Source of the DNA: Deltaproteobacteria bacterium
Lineage (GTDB): Bacteria > Myxococcota_A > Polyangia > Nannocystales > Nannocystaceae
NCBI GenBank assembly: GCA_003696955.1
Contig: RFGU01000080.1
Span: forward strand, 1-47,435
Direction: 5' to 3'
DNA length: 47,435 nucleotides
Below are positions 33,972 through 43,897 of the stretch, one piece after another. The notes beneath the pieces are model-generated. The model saw only the letters and a list, made by a program, of their open reading frames with translations. It searched no databases and was not told the DNA's origin. The translations under genes were made by a program, and so were the position numbers. Within the stretch, counting starts at the first letter, position 1, and each line of letters begins with the position of its first letter.

Positions 33972-34094
33972 GATCCAGCGGCGAGCGTAGCAGGGGGGGC
34001 GTTGCGACGACGGGCCCCGCGACGGCGATGCGCTGCCCGGCGTCTTGCGTCGGTCACCCGGTCGCGTCCGCTCGCGTCCGCTCGCGCGGCGGCC

Positions 34095-35183
34095 CTACGA
34101 GGCCTTCGCTCCCACCTTGCCGCTGACGCTCGCGCTGGCCTCGACCGTGATCGAGACCTTGACCGAGGCTTCGGCGACGGCGTTGACGGCCGCACCGACG
34201 CACGCGACGGCGTGGGAGCCGGCCGCCCGTACGCGGCCACGCAGGGCGGCCCCCGACTCCTTCAGGACGACCAGATCGCCACGGATCTGCGTCGCGAGGC
34301 GGTACTGCGCGAGCAGCAGGGCGGGCAGGTGGGTCTTGAGCGTCGCGGCGAGGGCCTGGGCGTCGGCGGCGCCCTGGGCCTTCACCTCCACCCTCGGCGG
34401 CGTGCATCGGGCCTTCGCATCCGCGCGCGCCCGGCAGGCGGCATGGCAGTCGGCCTCGGCCTGCGGCCCGCGGATCTTGCCTTCGCAGCGCGGTGCCTGC
34501 CACTCGCCCTCGCACGAGGCATGGCAGGTGCCGGAGCACTGCCCCGAGCAGGTTCCGTCGCAGGCCCCCTGGCACTTGCCGGACGCATCGGTGGCCGCGC
34601 AGGTGCCGTTGCAGGTGCCGTTGCACGTGCCCTCGCAGCGGCCCGTGCACGTGCCGCGGCACGTACCGGCCAGCTTGCCGGGTTCGCACCGCGCGACGAT
34701 CTCGGCGGGTTCGAGGCGGGTACTGCAGCGTCCCTGGCAGTTGGCCTCGAAGCTTGCGTCCACGGTGCACCGCGGCGGCACCGTTCGGACGTCGACCTGG
34801 ACGCCGGCCCGCAGGATCCCGTCGATCCGGGCGGCGACGGCCCCGCAGACCCGGCGCGGGTCCTCGTCCTGCAACGCCTGGGGATCGGCACGAAGCTCGC
34901 GGCCCATGGCACGACAGCTCTCGAGGACCTGGGCCTGGGCCTTCGTCACGGCGGCATGAAGGTCGTAGGCCGCTTGGACGAAGGCTCCGATCTGCGCGTC
35001 GAGGGCGGCGTCCCCACCGAAGCGCGCTCCCATTGCGTTGCCCCGTTGCCATTCGGGGCACGCGGCGCCGGCGACCGCGTTCGAGCCGCTTTCGCCGAGC
35101 AGCATGGCGCAGGCGAGGCTCCCGGCGAAGGCGGCGGCGAGGGGCAACAGGCGAACGATGCGAATTGGATGGCGCTCGGGCAC
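34095..35183 (-). CDS. Secreted Cys-Gly-rich repeat protein
   Basis: A 362-residue protein from GTG 35183. An N-terminal hydrophobic segment (IVRLLPLAAAFAGSLACAML) looks like a signal peptide or lipoprotein signal with imperfect lipobox. Residues ~35-150 are a soluble helical region with Cys pairs. The centre carries a run of Cys spaced every fourth residue with the pattern C-x-G-x-C (CRGTCTGRCEGTCNGTC, and a second block of CQGACDGTCSGQCSGTC), about 16 cysteines in about 55 residues. The C-terminal ~150 residues are helical, then Ala/Ser/Val strand-rich. The repeat suggests a disulphide-bonded rod or metal-binding module outside the cytoplasm. Similar hypothetical proteins are known from myxobacteria; no function is established. 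Confidence 0.75.
   Translation of the reverse strand: MPERHPIRIVRLLPLAAAFAGSLACAMLLGESGSNAVAGAACPEWQRGNAMGARFGGDAALDAQIGAFVQAAYDLHAAVTKAQAQVLESCRAMGRELRADPQALQDEDPRRVCGAVAARIDGILRAGVQVDVRTVPPRCTVDASFEANCQGRCSTRLEPAEIVARCEPGKLAGTCRGTCTGRCEGTCNGTCNGTCAATDASGKCQGACDGTCSGQCSGTCHASCEGEWQAPRCEGKIRGPQAEADCHAACRARADAKARCTPPRVEVKAQGAADAQALAATLKTHLPALLLAQYRLATQIRGDLVVLKESGAALRGRVRAAGSHAVACVGAAVNAVAEASVKVSITVEASASVSGKVGAKAS
34599..34631 (-). repeat. 12-bp tandem repeat encoding CNGT units
   Basis: Plus-strand GCAGGTGCCGTT occurs twice in tandem (34599-34610, 34611-34622), followed by a third degenerate copy GCACGTGCC. Each unit encodes one Cys-Asn-Gly-Thr block, so unit number can change by slippage. 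Confidence 0.7.
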
Positions 35184-35319
35184 GAGGACGAGCGTCGCAC
35201 GGTCCGACGCCGTTCGGAAAGGGGCAGCGCCACGTCGGAGCGCGATGGGGGCGGGCCGGCTCGCGGGCCGGAACCCGCGGAGCCGATCCGCGTGCGGATC
35301 CGGGCCGCGCGCCCGGACG

Positions 35320-36191
<872 letters not shown>

Positions 36192-36195
<4 letters not shown>

Positions 36196-37388
36196 TTTGC
36201 AAGCTCCACTGCGCGTTGGGCCGCTTCCTTGAGGGAGGCGGCGGTGGTGATGGGAAGGCCGCTCTCTTCGAGCATCTTCTTGCCCTGGGCCACGTTCGTA
36301 CCTTCGAGGCGGACGACCAGGGGGACCGAAAGGCCCACCTCCTTGACGGCATTGATCACCCCCTCGGCGATGACGTCGCAGCGCATGATCCCGCCGAAGA
36401 TGTTGACGAGGATCGCCTTGACGTTGGGATCGCGGGTGATGATCTTGAAGGCTGCGGCCACCTTCTCGGCGTTGGCGCCGCCCCCCACGTCGAGGAAGTT
36501 CGCGGGCTTGCCCCCGAAGTACTGGATGATGTCCATGGTCGCCATGGCCAGGCCGGCGCCGTTGACCATGCATCCGATGTTGCCGTCGAGGTCGACGTAG
36601 CTGAGGTCCCAGCTCTTGGCCTCGAGTTCGGCCGCGTTCTCCTCGTCGGGATCCCGCAGGTCCTCGACGTCCTTGTGGCGGTACAGGGCGTTGTCGTCGA
36701 AGTTGGCCTTGGCGTCGAGGGCGAGGACCTCGCCTTGCTTGGTAACGACCAGGGGGTTGATCTCGAGCAACGAGCAGTCGAGGTCCTCGTAGGCCCGGAC
36801 GAGGGCGGACAGGAAGGGCAGCATCTTCTTGTAGGCCGTACCCGAAAGGCCCAGGCCGAAGGCGACCTTGCGCCCCTGGAAGGGCACGAGGCCCACCGCC
36901 GGGTCGATGGCCTCCTTGAGGATCTTCTCGGGCGTCTTGGCGGCCACCTCCTCGATTTCCATGCCGCCTTCGGTCGAGGCCATCAGGACGTTGCGTCCGA
37001 TGGCGCGGTCGAGGGTCATGCCGAGGTAGAGTTCGCGGTCGATGTCCACGCCCTGTTCGACGAGCAGGCGCTTGACCACCTTGCCCTCGGGACCCGTCTG
37101 CACCGTCACCAGGGTCTTGCCGAGCATGCGCTTGGCGATGGCCTCGGCCTCCTCCGCCCCCTTGACCACCTTGACGCCGCCGAGCTCCGGGTCCTCCTTG
37201 AAACGCCCCTTGCCGCGGCCGCCGGCGTGGATCTGGGCCTTGACCACCACGACCTCGTTGCCGGTCGCCTCGATGATCTCCTCGGCGGCGGCACGGGCCT
37301 CGACGGGGCTGAAGGCCACCTTGGACTTGGGCACCGCCACGCCGCGGGCGGCGAGCAGGTCCTTGGCTTGGTACTCGTGGATCTTCAT
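36192..37388 (-). CDS. sucC: Succinyl-CoA synthetase beta subunit (ADP-forming)
   Basis: A 398-residue protein from ATG 37388. It starts [20 protein letters not shown] and has the ATP-grasp elements [51 protein letters not shown] and the CoA/subunit-contact region [17 protein letters not shown] with [16 protein letters not shown]. It binds nucleotide and provides most of the substrate specificity of succinyl-CoA synthetase. It begins 4 bp after mdh ends and overlaps sucD, so the three are one transcript. Confidence 0.97.
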
Positions 37389-37392
37389 CGAA

Positions 37393-38346
37393 TCACTTTC
37401 CGTAGGGCAGGAGGGCCACGACGTCGCGAACGGCCTGGGCGGAGACCTCGAGGGCCGCCTTCGCCTCGTCGTCGAGTTGCATCTCGATGATCTTCTCTAC
37501 GCCGCCGGCGCCGAGCACGGCCGGCACACCGATGAAGAGGTCCTTGTAGCCGTACTGGCCGTCGAGCAGGCACGCACAGGGCAGAACGCGCTTTCGGTCG
37601 CGCAGGATGGACTCGACCATGGCGACGACGGAGGCGGCGGGGGCGTAGTAGCCGGAGTAGCCGAGCAGGCCGACGATCTCTCCACCGCCCTTGCGGGTAC
37701 GCTCGATGATGGCGTCGATCTTGTCCTTGGGCAGCAACTCCGTCAGGGGAATCCCCGCGACCGACGTGTGCTTGGGCAGCGGCACCATGGTGTCCCCGTG
37801 GCCGCCGAGCACCATGCCGTGGATGTCCTCGACCGACACGCCGAGGGCCTCGCTGATGAAGTACTTGTAGCGGGCCGTGTCGAGGACGCCGGCCATACCC
37901 ACGACGCGCTCCCGGGGGAAGCCGCTTTCGTGGTACATGACGTGGCACATGGCGTCGAGCGGGTTGGAGACGCAGATGAGCACCGCGTTGGGCGACCGCT
38001 TGGCCACCTCCTGGGTGACGGCGGCGACGATCTTGCGGTTGGTCTCCACGAGTTCGTCCCGGCTCGGATACTTGCCGGTCTTGGGATCCTTGCGGCGCGG
38101 CACGCCGGCCGTCACCACGACCACGTCGGAATCGGCCGTCTCGTCGTAACCGTTGGTCCCGACGAGCTTGCAATCGAAGCCCATCACGGGGGAGGCTTCG
38201 GCCAGATCCAAGGCCTTGCCCTGGGGCATGCCTTCCTTGATGTCCACGAGGACCACGTCCCCGAGGTGCTTCTGAACGGCCCAGTGGGCGGCGGTCGCGC
38301 CCACGTTTCCGGCTCCGACGATGGTGATCTTGTTGCGGCGTGGCAT
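37393..38346 (-). CDS. mdh: Malate dehydrogenase (LDH-like type)
   Basis: A 317-residue protein from ATG 38346 with ribosome binding site GGAGGA. Rossmann motif is [16 protein letters not shown] at 7-22. The substrate-binding loop has [10 protein letters not shown], where Arg-Arg rather than Gln at the specificity position favours malate/oxaloacetate over lactate. [19 protein letters not shown] and the catalytic His in [11 protein letters not shown] are intact. It interconverts malate and oxaloacetate with NAD in the cytosol. First gene of the TCA operon and preceded by a promoter. Confidence 0.96.
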   Translation of the reverse strand: MPRRNKITIVGAGNVGATAAHWAVQKHLGDVVLVDIKEGMPQGKALDLAEASPVMGFDCKLVGTNGYDETADSDVVVVTAGVPRRKDPKTGKYPSRDELVETNRKIVAAVTQEVAKRSPNAVLICVSNPLDAMCHVMYHESGFPRERVVGMAGVLDTARYKYFISEALGVSVEDIHGMVLGGHGDTMVPLPKHTSVAGIPLTELLPKDKIDAIIERTRKGGGEIVGLLGYSGYYAPAASVVAMVESILRDRKRVLPCACLLDGQYGYKDLFIGVPAVLGAGGVEKIIEMQLDDEAKAALEVSAQAVRDVVALLPYGK

Positions 38347-38396
38347 GGAGTCCTCCGAGTCGTGACGATCGCGCCCCGATGGGCGCGGCGCGGCCC

Positions 38397-38425
38397 CGTA
38401 TACCAGCGCGCCGACGGGGGAGCAA
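38397..38425 (-). promoter_or_regulatory. Sigma-70-type promoter for mdh-sucC-sucD
   Basis: On the minus strand TTGCTC (38425-38420), 17-bp spacer, TATACG (38402-38397). The predicted start near 38390 leaves a ~44-nt leader including the ribosome binding site. Confidence 0.6.
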
Positions 38426-38478
38426 CGCGCAACCGCGGCGCGTACGGAGGGGCCGGCCGCGAACGCCGACGCGTCGGG

Positions 38479-40128
38479 TCACGGACGGGCCGGCACCACG
38501 AAGGGGCCGAGGTCGAGGCGCTCCGGCCCGACCACCGTACCGACGGAGCCCGTGAGCATCCGCCGTCCGTCGGCACCGCGCGCGAGCATGGGCTCGCCCA
38601 CGACGAAGAAGGCGCCGGCGCGATCGGCGGCGGCGTCCGGGTCCACCGAGGCCACGACCTCCGTCGGGCCGAAGGCCGACAGGTCCGCGGCGAGGGCGGC
38701 ATTGGCGACGATGGCGCTACCCTGCATGCTGTAGAGCACTCCCTCCGTCGTGTCGAAGAACGGGATCGTGCGCCCGTCCGGGTCGGGAAGGGGCAAGGTC
38801 TCGTCGGGGCCCCACGGTCCTTCGGACGGGCTGCCGCCGGGCGAGAGGCGGCGTAGGTGCAGGTGCTCGGGTGACGTCCCTTCCGTATCGTACAGGAGGA
38901 AGGTCGTTCCTCCGTAGGTGAAGATCTGCGGATTGCTCTCGGGGCCGTCCGCGTCGAAACCGCCGACCCGGCGGGCGCGCGTCGACGTCCATGCGATGCA
39001 CCCTTCCGCGTCTCCCTCGACGCGCCCGAACTCCACCGGGAGGTCGGCTTCGAGGTCCACGTCCTCCGCGACGTACACGTCGACGCTCGTGTCGGTGTTC
39101 GGGCAGTTCTCGCCGGGAACGTAGGGCCATTTCGGCACCCCCGCGTCGAGCCACAGATCCATGGCGAAGACGACGTCGTACGTGCCACGATAGATCCCGT
39201 CGGCGTCCACGGTGCCGTCCGGACGTTCGACGAGTTGCACCGAGGTGGGAACCTGGCAGCCGTCGCCATAGGTGCCCATCGTCCCCTCGCGGACGTACCC
39301 GAGCAGTCGCACGTCACCGTAGGTGCCGTCCGGTTGCCGCTCGCCGACATAGAGTGCGCTGATCCATGCGAGCCAGGGGATCTGGTCGGGGGCCTGAAGC
39401 GGCGTCGAAGCAGGGCAGCGATGGTCGATGGCACCGGTGACCGGGTCGACGCGTCCGTCCCCGGGAAACGCCGGTCGGCCGCCCTCGAACATGCCCCGTT
39501 GCGTTTGGCAGGCGGGGTGCGTGCTGGCCTGCTCGTCCGGCGGGAGGAAGAAACACTCGTGCCGCAATCCGATGGCGTGGACCACCATCCAGCGTCCGTC
39601 GGGGGAGACGGCGGGGCTGTCGTCCCACCCGCTGGTGTCGAGTCCGCGCCCGACGAGCACGGGCTGGTCCCAGCGCTCGTCGAGGGTGCGGAAGACGGCG
39701 GCGGTGACCTCGGCCGTCGCAGGCCCCGAGGGAAGATCCGCTGTGACACGAACGCGGTAGGGGCCGGTGACCGTCGCGTCCGGATGTATGGTGACCCGCA
39801 CGGCGCCTCCGTCGACGGCGACCGCCGGATCGACGGTGCCCCGGTCGCTCGTGACGGTGACCGCCGCCGGATCGAGGACGGCCCCGTCGGAGCGCGCGGC
39901 CACCACGTCGAACGCATGCCCGTCGTCGAGGTCGAGGCGGCGCACGAGCGCGACCGAAAGGGCTGCGTCGGTCGATCCCGTCGTGGCGCCCGTCCCGCTC
40001 GAGGCCGTGGCGGTGCCACCGTCTCCGGTCCCGGGTGATCCGCCGTCGCCCCCGCGGTGGCAGGCGGGCGTGGCCGCAAGGGCGAGGACCGCCATCGCCG
40101 GCCCGAGCTGTCGACGCGCGGCGACCAT
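38479..40128 (-). CDS. Large lipoprotein with short G/S/T stalk, unknown function
   Basis: A 549-residue protein from ATG 40128, where TATCCT with an 8-nt spacer supports the start. The signal peptide ends LAATPAC, then a GDGGTATASSGTGATTGST stalk. Residues ~50-130 form a beta-rich cadherin/Ig-like domain (VRRLDLDDGHAFDVVAARSD, VRVTADLPSGPATAEVTAA). The larger part (130-549) alternates strands and Asp/Gly loops, including VSPDGRWMVVHAIG, FFDTTEGVLYSMQG and YGGTTFLLYDTEG, consistent with a beta-propeller or WD40-like protein (PD40/TolB style). Exposed on the outer surface, role unknown. It lies convergent to nothing and 350 bp upstream of a sigma-54-controlled lipoprotein. Confidence 0.7.
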   Translation of the reverse strand: MVAARRQLGPAMAVLALAATPACHRGGDGGSPGTGDGGTATASSGTGATTGSTDAALSVALVRRLDLDDGHAFDVVAARSDGAVLDPAAVTVTSDRGTVDPAVAVDGGAVRVTIHPDATVTGPYRVRVTADLPSGPATAEVTAAVFRTLDERWDQPVLVGRGLDTSGWDDSPAVSPDGRWMVVHAIGLRHECFFLPPDEQASTHPACQTQRGMFEGGRPAFPGDGRVDPVTGAIDHRCPASTPLQAPDQIPWLAWISALYVGERQPDGTYGDVRLLGYVREGTMGTYGDGCQVPTSVQLVERPDGTVDADGIYRGTYDVVFAMDLWLDAGVPKWPYVPGENCPNTDTSVDVYVAEDVDLEADLPVEFGRVEGDAEGCIAWTSTRARRVGGFDADGPESNPQIFTYGGTTFLLYDTEGTSPEHLHLRRLSPGGSPSEGPWGPDETLPLPDPDGRTIPFFDTTEGVLYSMQGSAIVANAALAADLSAFGPTEVVASVDPDAAADRAGAFFVVGEPMLARGADGRRMLTGSVGTVVGPERLDLGPFVVPARP

Positions 40129-40136
40129 GCCGTCCA

Positions 40137-40142
40137 AGGATA
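40137..40142 (-). promoter_or_regulatory. TATCCT -10-like element, 8 nt before ATG 40128
   Basis: TANNNT hexamer on the minus strand immediately upstream of the large lipoprotein gene. The 292 bp from here to the next gene (40129-40420) contain this element and the sigma-54 site; no other gene is seen. Confidence 0.45.
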
Positions 40143-40387
40143 GCGTTCGCCCGGCTCCTACGGCCCTTTCGCGTGCGGATGTGCCGCGTGGGGTCGCGTT
40201 GCGCGCGAAAATGCGCTTGCGGTCCCAACGTGTACGGATGCACGCCGCGCCTCGAGGCGAGTACGGCGTGTGCGAGGGGGGGCCGGCCGGCGCGGAGGTG
40301 GCGTTCCGCCCGTCGCAATTCGCCGCAGCGCATCCACCCGTGCGGCACCGAGACACCCTCGCGGCGCAGGAAATCGACGGAGTATGC

Positions 40388-40404
40388 TTGGCCCGATCCT
40401 TGCT
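40388..40404 (+). promoter_or_regulatory. Sigma-54 promoter before lipoprotein gene 40421
   Basis: TTGGCCCGATCCTTGCT matches YTGGCACGrNNNTTGCW at all fixed positions except one (C for A after TGGC). -24 GG is at 40390-40391 and -12 GC at 40402-40403. The predicted start near 40415 leaves about 6 nt before ATG 40421. Confidence 0.75.
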
Positions 40405-40420
40405 TCAGCCCAAGACCGCC

Positions 40421-41284
40421 ATGTCCCGCTTCGCCATCTCCCTGCATCCTTCCAAGAACGCTTACCTCGCCGTGGCCTGCTCGACCGCGATCTTCACGAC
40501 CACCGGCTGCCTGCGCGAAGGCATGAGCGCCGCCGAGATGCGCGCCGCCGTGGTGGAGATCGTGGAGAACGGGCAGGTGCAGCAGCTCGAGAACGGCATC
40601 GTGGAGATCACGACGGACTTCACCATCGGCGATGCCGTGGAAGCGGTCCGCGATCACATCGCCGAGGTGCTCGCCGCCTGTGGCCAGACGACGGTCACCG
40701 TGATGGACGACGTCAGCATCCGCATCGACTTCGGCCCGGCCTCCGACCCGTGCGTCCACGACGGCAAGAGCTACTCGGGCGTCGTCGACCTCGTGATCAC
40801 GCGGGACGGGGACACGGTGACGGTCGAGCACACCTATCAGGACGCCTCCAACGGCACGTACACCCTGCACGGAGACAAGACCGTGACGTGGTCGAGCGGC
40901 GGCGGAACCGCGGTCGTGCGCACCATCGATTCCAACGTGGGGTGGACGGGCCCCAACGGCCCGGTGGACCACACCTCGCAACGCACCATGACGTTCTCCG
41001 ACTTCCTCGGCGGGCCCGAAGCGCCCATCGTCGTCGACGGCAACCACCACTGGACGCGGGACGGCGAGGCGTGGGATCTCGACATGAACGAGGTGGAGTT
41101 TCGCCTGGTGGACCCCGTGCCCCAGGACGGAAGCTACGTGCTCACGGTGCCGAGCGGCAAGGAAGGGACGCTCTCCTTCGAACGCATCGACGAGGACACC
41201 ATCGCGGTGCACTTCGCCACCGGGCTGCGGGAGCGCACCTTCCACGTCACCAAGTCGGGGCAGGTGGACGACGCCGAGGGATGA
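40421..41284 (+). CDS. Sigma-54-controlled secreted lipoprotein
   Basis: A 287-residue protein from ATG 40421. The signal region ends AIFTTTGC (Cys32), a reasonable lipobox. The mature part has a helix (SAAEMRAAVVEIVENGQVQQ), then strand-rich sequence: ENGIVEITTDFTIGDAVEAV, VVDLVITRDGDTVTVEHTYQ, TVTWSSGGGTAVVRTIDSNV, and the Tyr/Asp-rich HWTRDGEAWDLDMNEVEF. Two cysteines (Cys89 region and SDPCVHDG) could form a disulphide. I do not recognise the family. The strong sigma-54 site upstream suggests activation with motility, development or nitrogen/stress signals. Confidence 0.75.
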   Translation: MSRFAISLHPSKNAYLAVACSTAIFTTTGCLREGMSAAEMRAAVVEIVENGQVQQLENGIVEITTDFTIGDAVEAVRDHIAEVLAACGQTTVTVMDDVSIRIDFGPASDPCVHDGKSYSGVVDLVITRDGDTVTVEHTYQDASNGTYTLHGDKTVTWSSGGGTAVVRTIDSNVGWTGPNGPVDHTSQRTMTFSDFLGGPEAPIVVDGNHHWTRDGEAWDLDMNEVEFRLVDPVPQDGSYVLTVPSGKEGTLSFERIDEDTIAVHFATGLRERTFHVTKSGQVDDAEG

Positions 41285-41289
41285 CGGCT

Positions 41290-41305
41290 CCGCGCCGTGG
41301 CGCGG
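41290..41305. terminator. Hairpin between convergent lipoprotein genes
   Basis: CCGCGCC-GT-GGCGCGG, a 7-bp perfect stem located in the 29-bp gap between the stops at 41284 and 41314; could end transcription from both sides. No U tract. Confidence 0.35.
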
Positions 41306-41313
41306 GCGGGCGT

Positions 41314-42099
41314 CTACGGGGTGCGTTCGATCACGAAGTCGAACCAGGCGTCCGGGTAATCGAAGCATTCGACGGGGGGGACGAAGACGAGGGCGGATTC
41401 GGCGAAGATGGCGTAGGGACCTGCCCGCCCGTCCCCGGGGGCCACCACCTGCACCGTCGCTCCGTCGGCCGACAGACGAAGGCCCAGGCGCCGGGCGGGC
41501 GAGCAGTCCCACGACTCGACGTCGTCTTCGCACAGCCCGTCGACGACGGCGACCGTGGCGTCTGCGAGGATCTCGTCGAGTTGGGCCTCGGGAGGGTCGA
41601 GGACGCTCGCATCGACGCCCGCAGCGAGGAGGTTCCCTCCGGCCTCCTCCGGCCGGTGCAGGGCGAACCATCGATTCTCCCACCAGCCCATCTCGACGGA
41701 GGTGGTCAGCACGACTCCGTCGTCGACCGACAGGTCCGGTGGCAGGTGTCCCAAGGCGCCATAGCGGACGGTGAAGGTGTCCACGTCCGGCGGGCCGCCG
41801 CAGGTCAGGGCGACCGTCGTGTCGAACGTCGTGTTCTCCACGGAGAGCACGACGCACATGAAGCGCCCGGTGCCCATGGGCGGTGCGGGCTCGATCGAGA
41901 AGTCCGCGGTCACCACCTCGGGCACGATGGGCGGGCACGTCTCGCCGGCCGTGGTGCCCGCGCTCGTCCCGGGGCCGGACGTCCCGGAGGTGGTCGCCTC
42001 GCCCGTGCCCCCGCCGGTGTCGCCGGAGGTGGCGACCTGCGGGCCACAGCCGGCAAGGAGGTAGGCAAGCAGGACAGCGACGCGTCGAGGAAAGGCCAT
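41314..42099 (-). CDS. Lipoprotein with G/T/S stalk
   Basis: A 261-residue protein from ATG 42099, just behind TATCCT (7-nt spacer). RRVAVLLAYLLAGC is the lipoprotein signal (Cys18), followed by a TSGDTGGGTGEATTSGTSG stalk. The mature part begins with TCPPIVPEVVTADFSIEPAP and a beta-sandwich-like VVLSVENTTFDTTVALTCGG, then a Trp-rich segment (MGWWENRWFALHRPEEAGGN) and FVPPVECFDYPDAWFDFVIE. Four to six cysteines may form disulphides. Unknown function; surface location inferred from the stalk. Confidence 0.7.
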   Translation of the reverse strand: MAFPRRVAVLLAYLLAGCGPQVATSGDTGGGTGEATTSGTSGPGTSAGTTAGETCPPIVPEVVTADFSIEPAPPMGTGRFMCVVLSVENTTFDTTVALTCGGPPDVDTFTVRYGALGHLPPDLSVDDGVVLTTSVEMGWWENRWFALHRPEEAGGNLLAAGVDASVLDPPEAQLDEILADATVAVVDGLCEDDVESWDCSPARRLGLRLSADGATVQVVAPGDGRAGPYAIFAESALVFVPPVECFDYPDAWFDFVIERTP

Positions 42100-42106
42100 G
42101 GAACCG

Positions 42107-42112
42107 AGGATA
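42107..42112 (-). promoter_or_regulatory. TATCCT -10-like element, 7 nt before ATG 42099
   Basis: TANNNT hexamer on the minus strand next to the start codon of the lipoprotein gene; same hexamer as at 40137 and 11396. Confidence 0.45.
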
Positions 42113-42167
42113 CCTCCAGCCGCGCCCCGCCATGGCGGGCGCCTTGTTCCAGATGGTGACTTGTGCC

Positions 42168-43370
42168 ATGCCCGCAGCCGTGACCCGGCCCCCGCGCGGT
42201 CTCCTGACTCGCCTCGTGCATCCCCCCACCGCCGCACCTGCACGGGCCTCGGCGCCCGATCTGGTGCGGGCCACCACCTTTCGTCTCTCCCCCGCGGCCG
42301 AAGCGGCCCTCGCCGCCGGCGACCCGACGACGGGCCACGACGTCTACGGAAGGTGGGACTCGCCCACGCTGCGGGCGGCTGCCGCCACGGTCGCCGCCCT
42401 CTACGACGCGCCTTCGGCCTTCGTGTGCGCCTCGGGCATGGCTGCGATCCACGGCGCGCTGGCCCACTTCCTCGGGGCGGGGGCGACGATCGTCGCATCG
42501 GACGTGCTCTACGGCGGGACCGAATCGGCGCTGGCCGAGTGGGTGCGCGAGCGCGGGCTTGCGGTGCGACGTTTCGACCCCCGAGATCCCACGGGCCTCG
42601 AGCGGATCCTCGCGGGCCTGCCGCCGGGCGGGCGTGGCCTCGTGTACGCCGAGACCCTCTCGAACCCTCTCGTGGTTCCCACGGACCTTACGGAGATCGC
42701 CGCGGTGGCGCGCCGTCACCACGTACCCTTCGTATTGGACGATACCTTCGGGGCGGGGATCGTGGTGGCACCGCTCGCCTGTGGTGTGGACGTGGTCGTC
42801 GGCAGCGCGACGAAGTACGTCGGGGGACACGGGGACCTGGTGGCCGGATACGTGGCCGGCCCCAAGGAGGCCGTGGCGGCGATCCATCGCATCGTGGTGA
42901 GCCAGGGGGCGTGCCTCGATCCGGCGGCGGCCTATCTGCTCGTTCGCGGCGCGCGCACGTTGCCCCTTCGATTCGAGCGGGCGCAGGCGACGGCGGCCGA
43001 CCTCGCCCGGCGGGCGAGGCGCCATCCGGCCGTCCGGCGGGTGCACTACGCCGACGGCGTGGACGTGCCGTTGCCCAGAGGCTTCACCGGGGGCGGCGCC
43101 GTGCTCTCCGTCGACGTGGGCGACGGTGAAGCGGCCGCAAGGCTCGTCGAGGGACTCGATCTGTGGATGCACGCCACGAGCCTCGGGGGCGTGGAGAGCC
43201 TCGTGTCGATCCCGGCGCGTAGCTCCCATGCGGGACTTTCTGCCGAGGAGCGCCGTCGGCGAGGGATCGGCGACGGCCTCGTGCGTCTTTCGGTCGGGCT
43301 CGAGGATGCGGACGACCTGTGGGCCGACCTCGAAGCGGGCCTCGCCCGTGTCGCGGGAGGTGGGCCGTGA
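42168..43370 (+). CDS. Cys/Met-metabolism PLP-dependent enzyme (trans-sulfuration family)
   Basis: A 400-residue protein from ATG 42168. It has YGRWDSPTLRAAAATVAALY (compare YsR..NPT of the family), FVCASGMAAIHGALAHFL, SDVLYGGTESAL, VYAETLSNPLVVPTDL, Asp191 in FVLDDTFGAG binding the pyridine nitrogen, and the Schiff-base Lys216 in VGSATKYVGGHGDLVAGYV. The C-terminus has GGVESLVSIPARSSHAGL. Family members act as cystathionine gamma-synthase or lyase, or methionine lyase; specificity is not decided by visible residues. Its stop overlaps the following membrane-protein GTG (GTGA). Confidence 0.9.
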   Translation: MPAAVTRPPRGLLTRLVHPPTAAPARASAPDLVRATTFRLSPAAEAALAAGDPTTGHDVYGRWDSPTLRAAAATVAALYDAPSAFVCASGMAAIHGALAHFLGAGATIVASDVLYGGTESALAEWVRERGLAVRRFDPRDPTGLERILAGLPPGGRGLVYAETLSNPLVVPTDLTEIAAVARRHHVPFVLDDTFGAGIVVAPLACGVDVVVGSATKYVGGHGDLVAGYVAGPKEAVAAIHRIVVSQGACLDPAAAYLLVRGARTLPLRFERAQATAADLARRARRHPAVRRVHYADGVDVPLPRGFTGGGAVLSVDVGDGEAAARLVEGLDLWMHATSLGGVESLVSIPARSSHAGLSAEERRRRGIGDGLVRLSVGLEDADDLWADLEAGLARVAGGGP

Positions 43371-43870
43371 CGGAGCGCGCCGTCCCGGCGATGGTGGTGC
43401 GTCTGCGATACGCCTATGCCGTCGCGGGCGTGGCGTTGGTTCTGGTGCGGGCCCTCGTCCGCTTGGTCCCCATCGCCCTCGAACCCATCGAAGGCGGCTT
43501 GCTCGGACCGTTCGAGGCGGGGGTCTACGTGGCCTGGGTGTTGGTCAACGCCCACGCCGAGGGGTACCGGGGCTTCCAGCGCAGGTTCGTGCCGCGGGTC
43601 GTCGGCCGGGCGCGGATGCTCGCCGAGGATCCGTCGCCGCCGCCCGGAGCCGTGCTCCTCGCGCCGTTTTTCGCCATGGCGCTCCTCTATGCGCCGCTGC
43701 GAACCATGCTGGTGCGCTGGACCATCGTCGCCGCCATCGTGGGTCTCGTGGTCGGCGTGCGCCTGCTCGGACAGCCCTGGCGCGGCATCGTGGACGGCGG
43801 GGTCGTCGTGGGCCTAGGCTGGGGGCTCTTGGCCCTGGTGGTGGCCGCGGTGCGAGGCAGGCCGCGCTGA
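43367..43870 (+). CDS. Hypothetical integral membrane protein
   Basis: A 167-residue protein from GTG 43367, coupled by GTGA to the PLP enzyme. Hydrophobic segments appear around residues 17-35 (YAVAGVALVLVRALVRLV), 47-60, 101-115 (LLAPFFAMALLYAPLR), 118-135 (WTIVAAIVGLVVGVRLL) and 145-160 (GVVVGLGWGLLALVVAA), so four or five transmembrane helices. It has no recognised motif. The overlap suggests a co-regulated, perhaps transport-related, partner of the enzyme. Confidence 0.65.
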   Translation: MTERAVPAMVVRLRYAYAVAGVALVLVRALVRLVPIALEPIEGGLLGPFEAGVYVAWVLVNAHAEGYRGFQRRFVPRVVGRARMLAEDPSPPPGAVLLAPFFAMALLYAPLRTMLVRWTIVAAIVGLVVGVRLLGQPWRGIVDGGVVVGLGWGLLALVVAAVRGRPR

Positions 43871-43897
43871 CCGGCCGGCAGGTCGGCGACCTTCGGC

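Noticed and set aside
39314..42277. 987-residue minus-strand frame spanning several genes
   Set aside because: Runs over three lipoprotein genes in another frame; Arg/Gly-rich with no domain.
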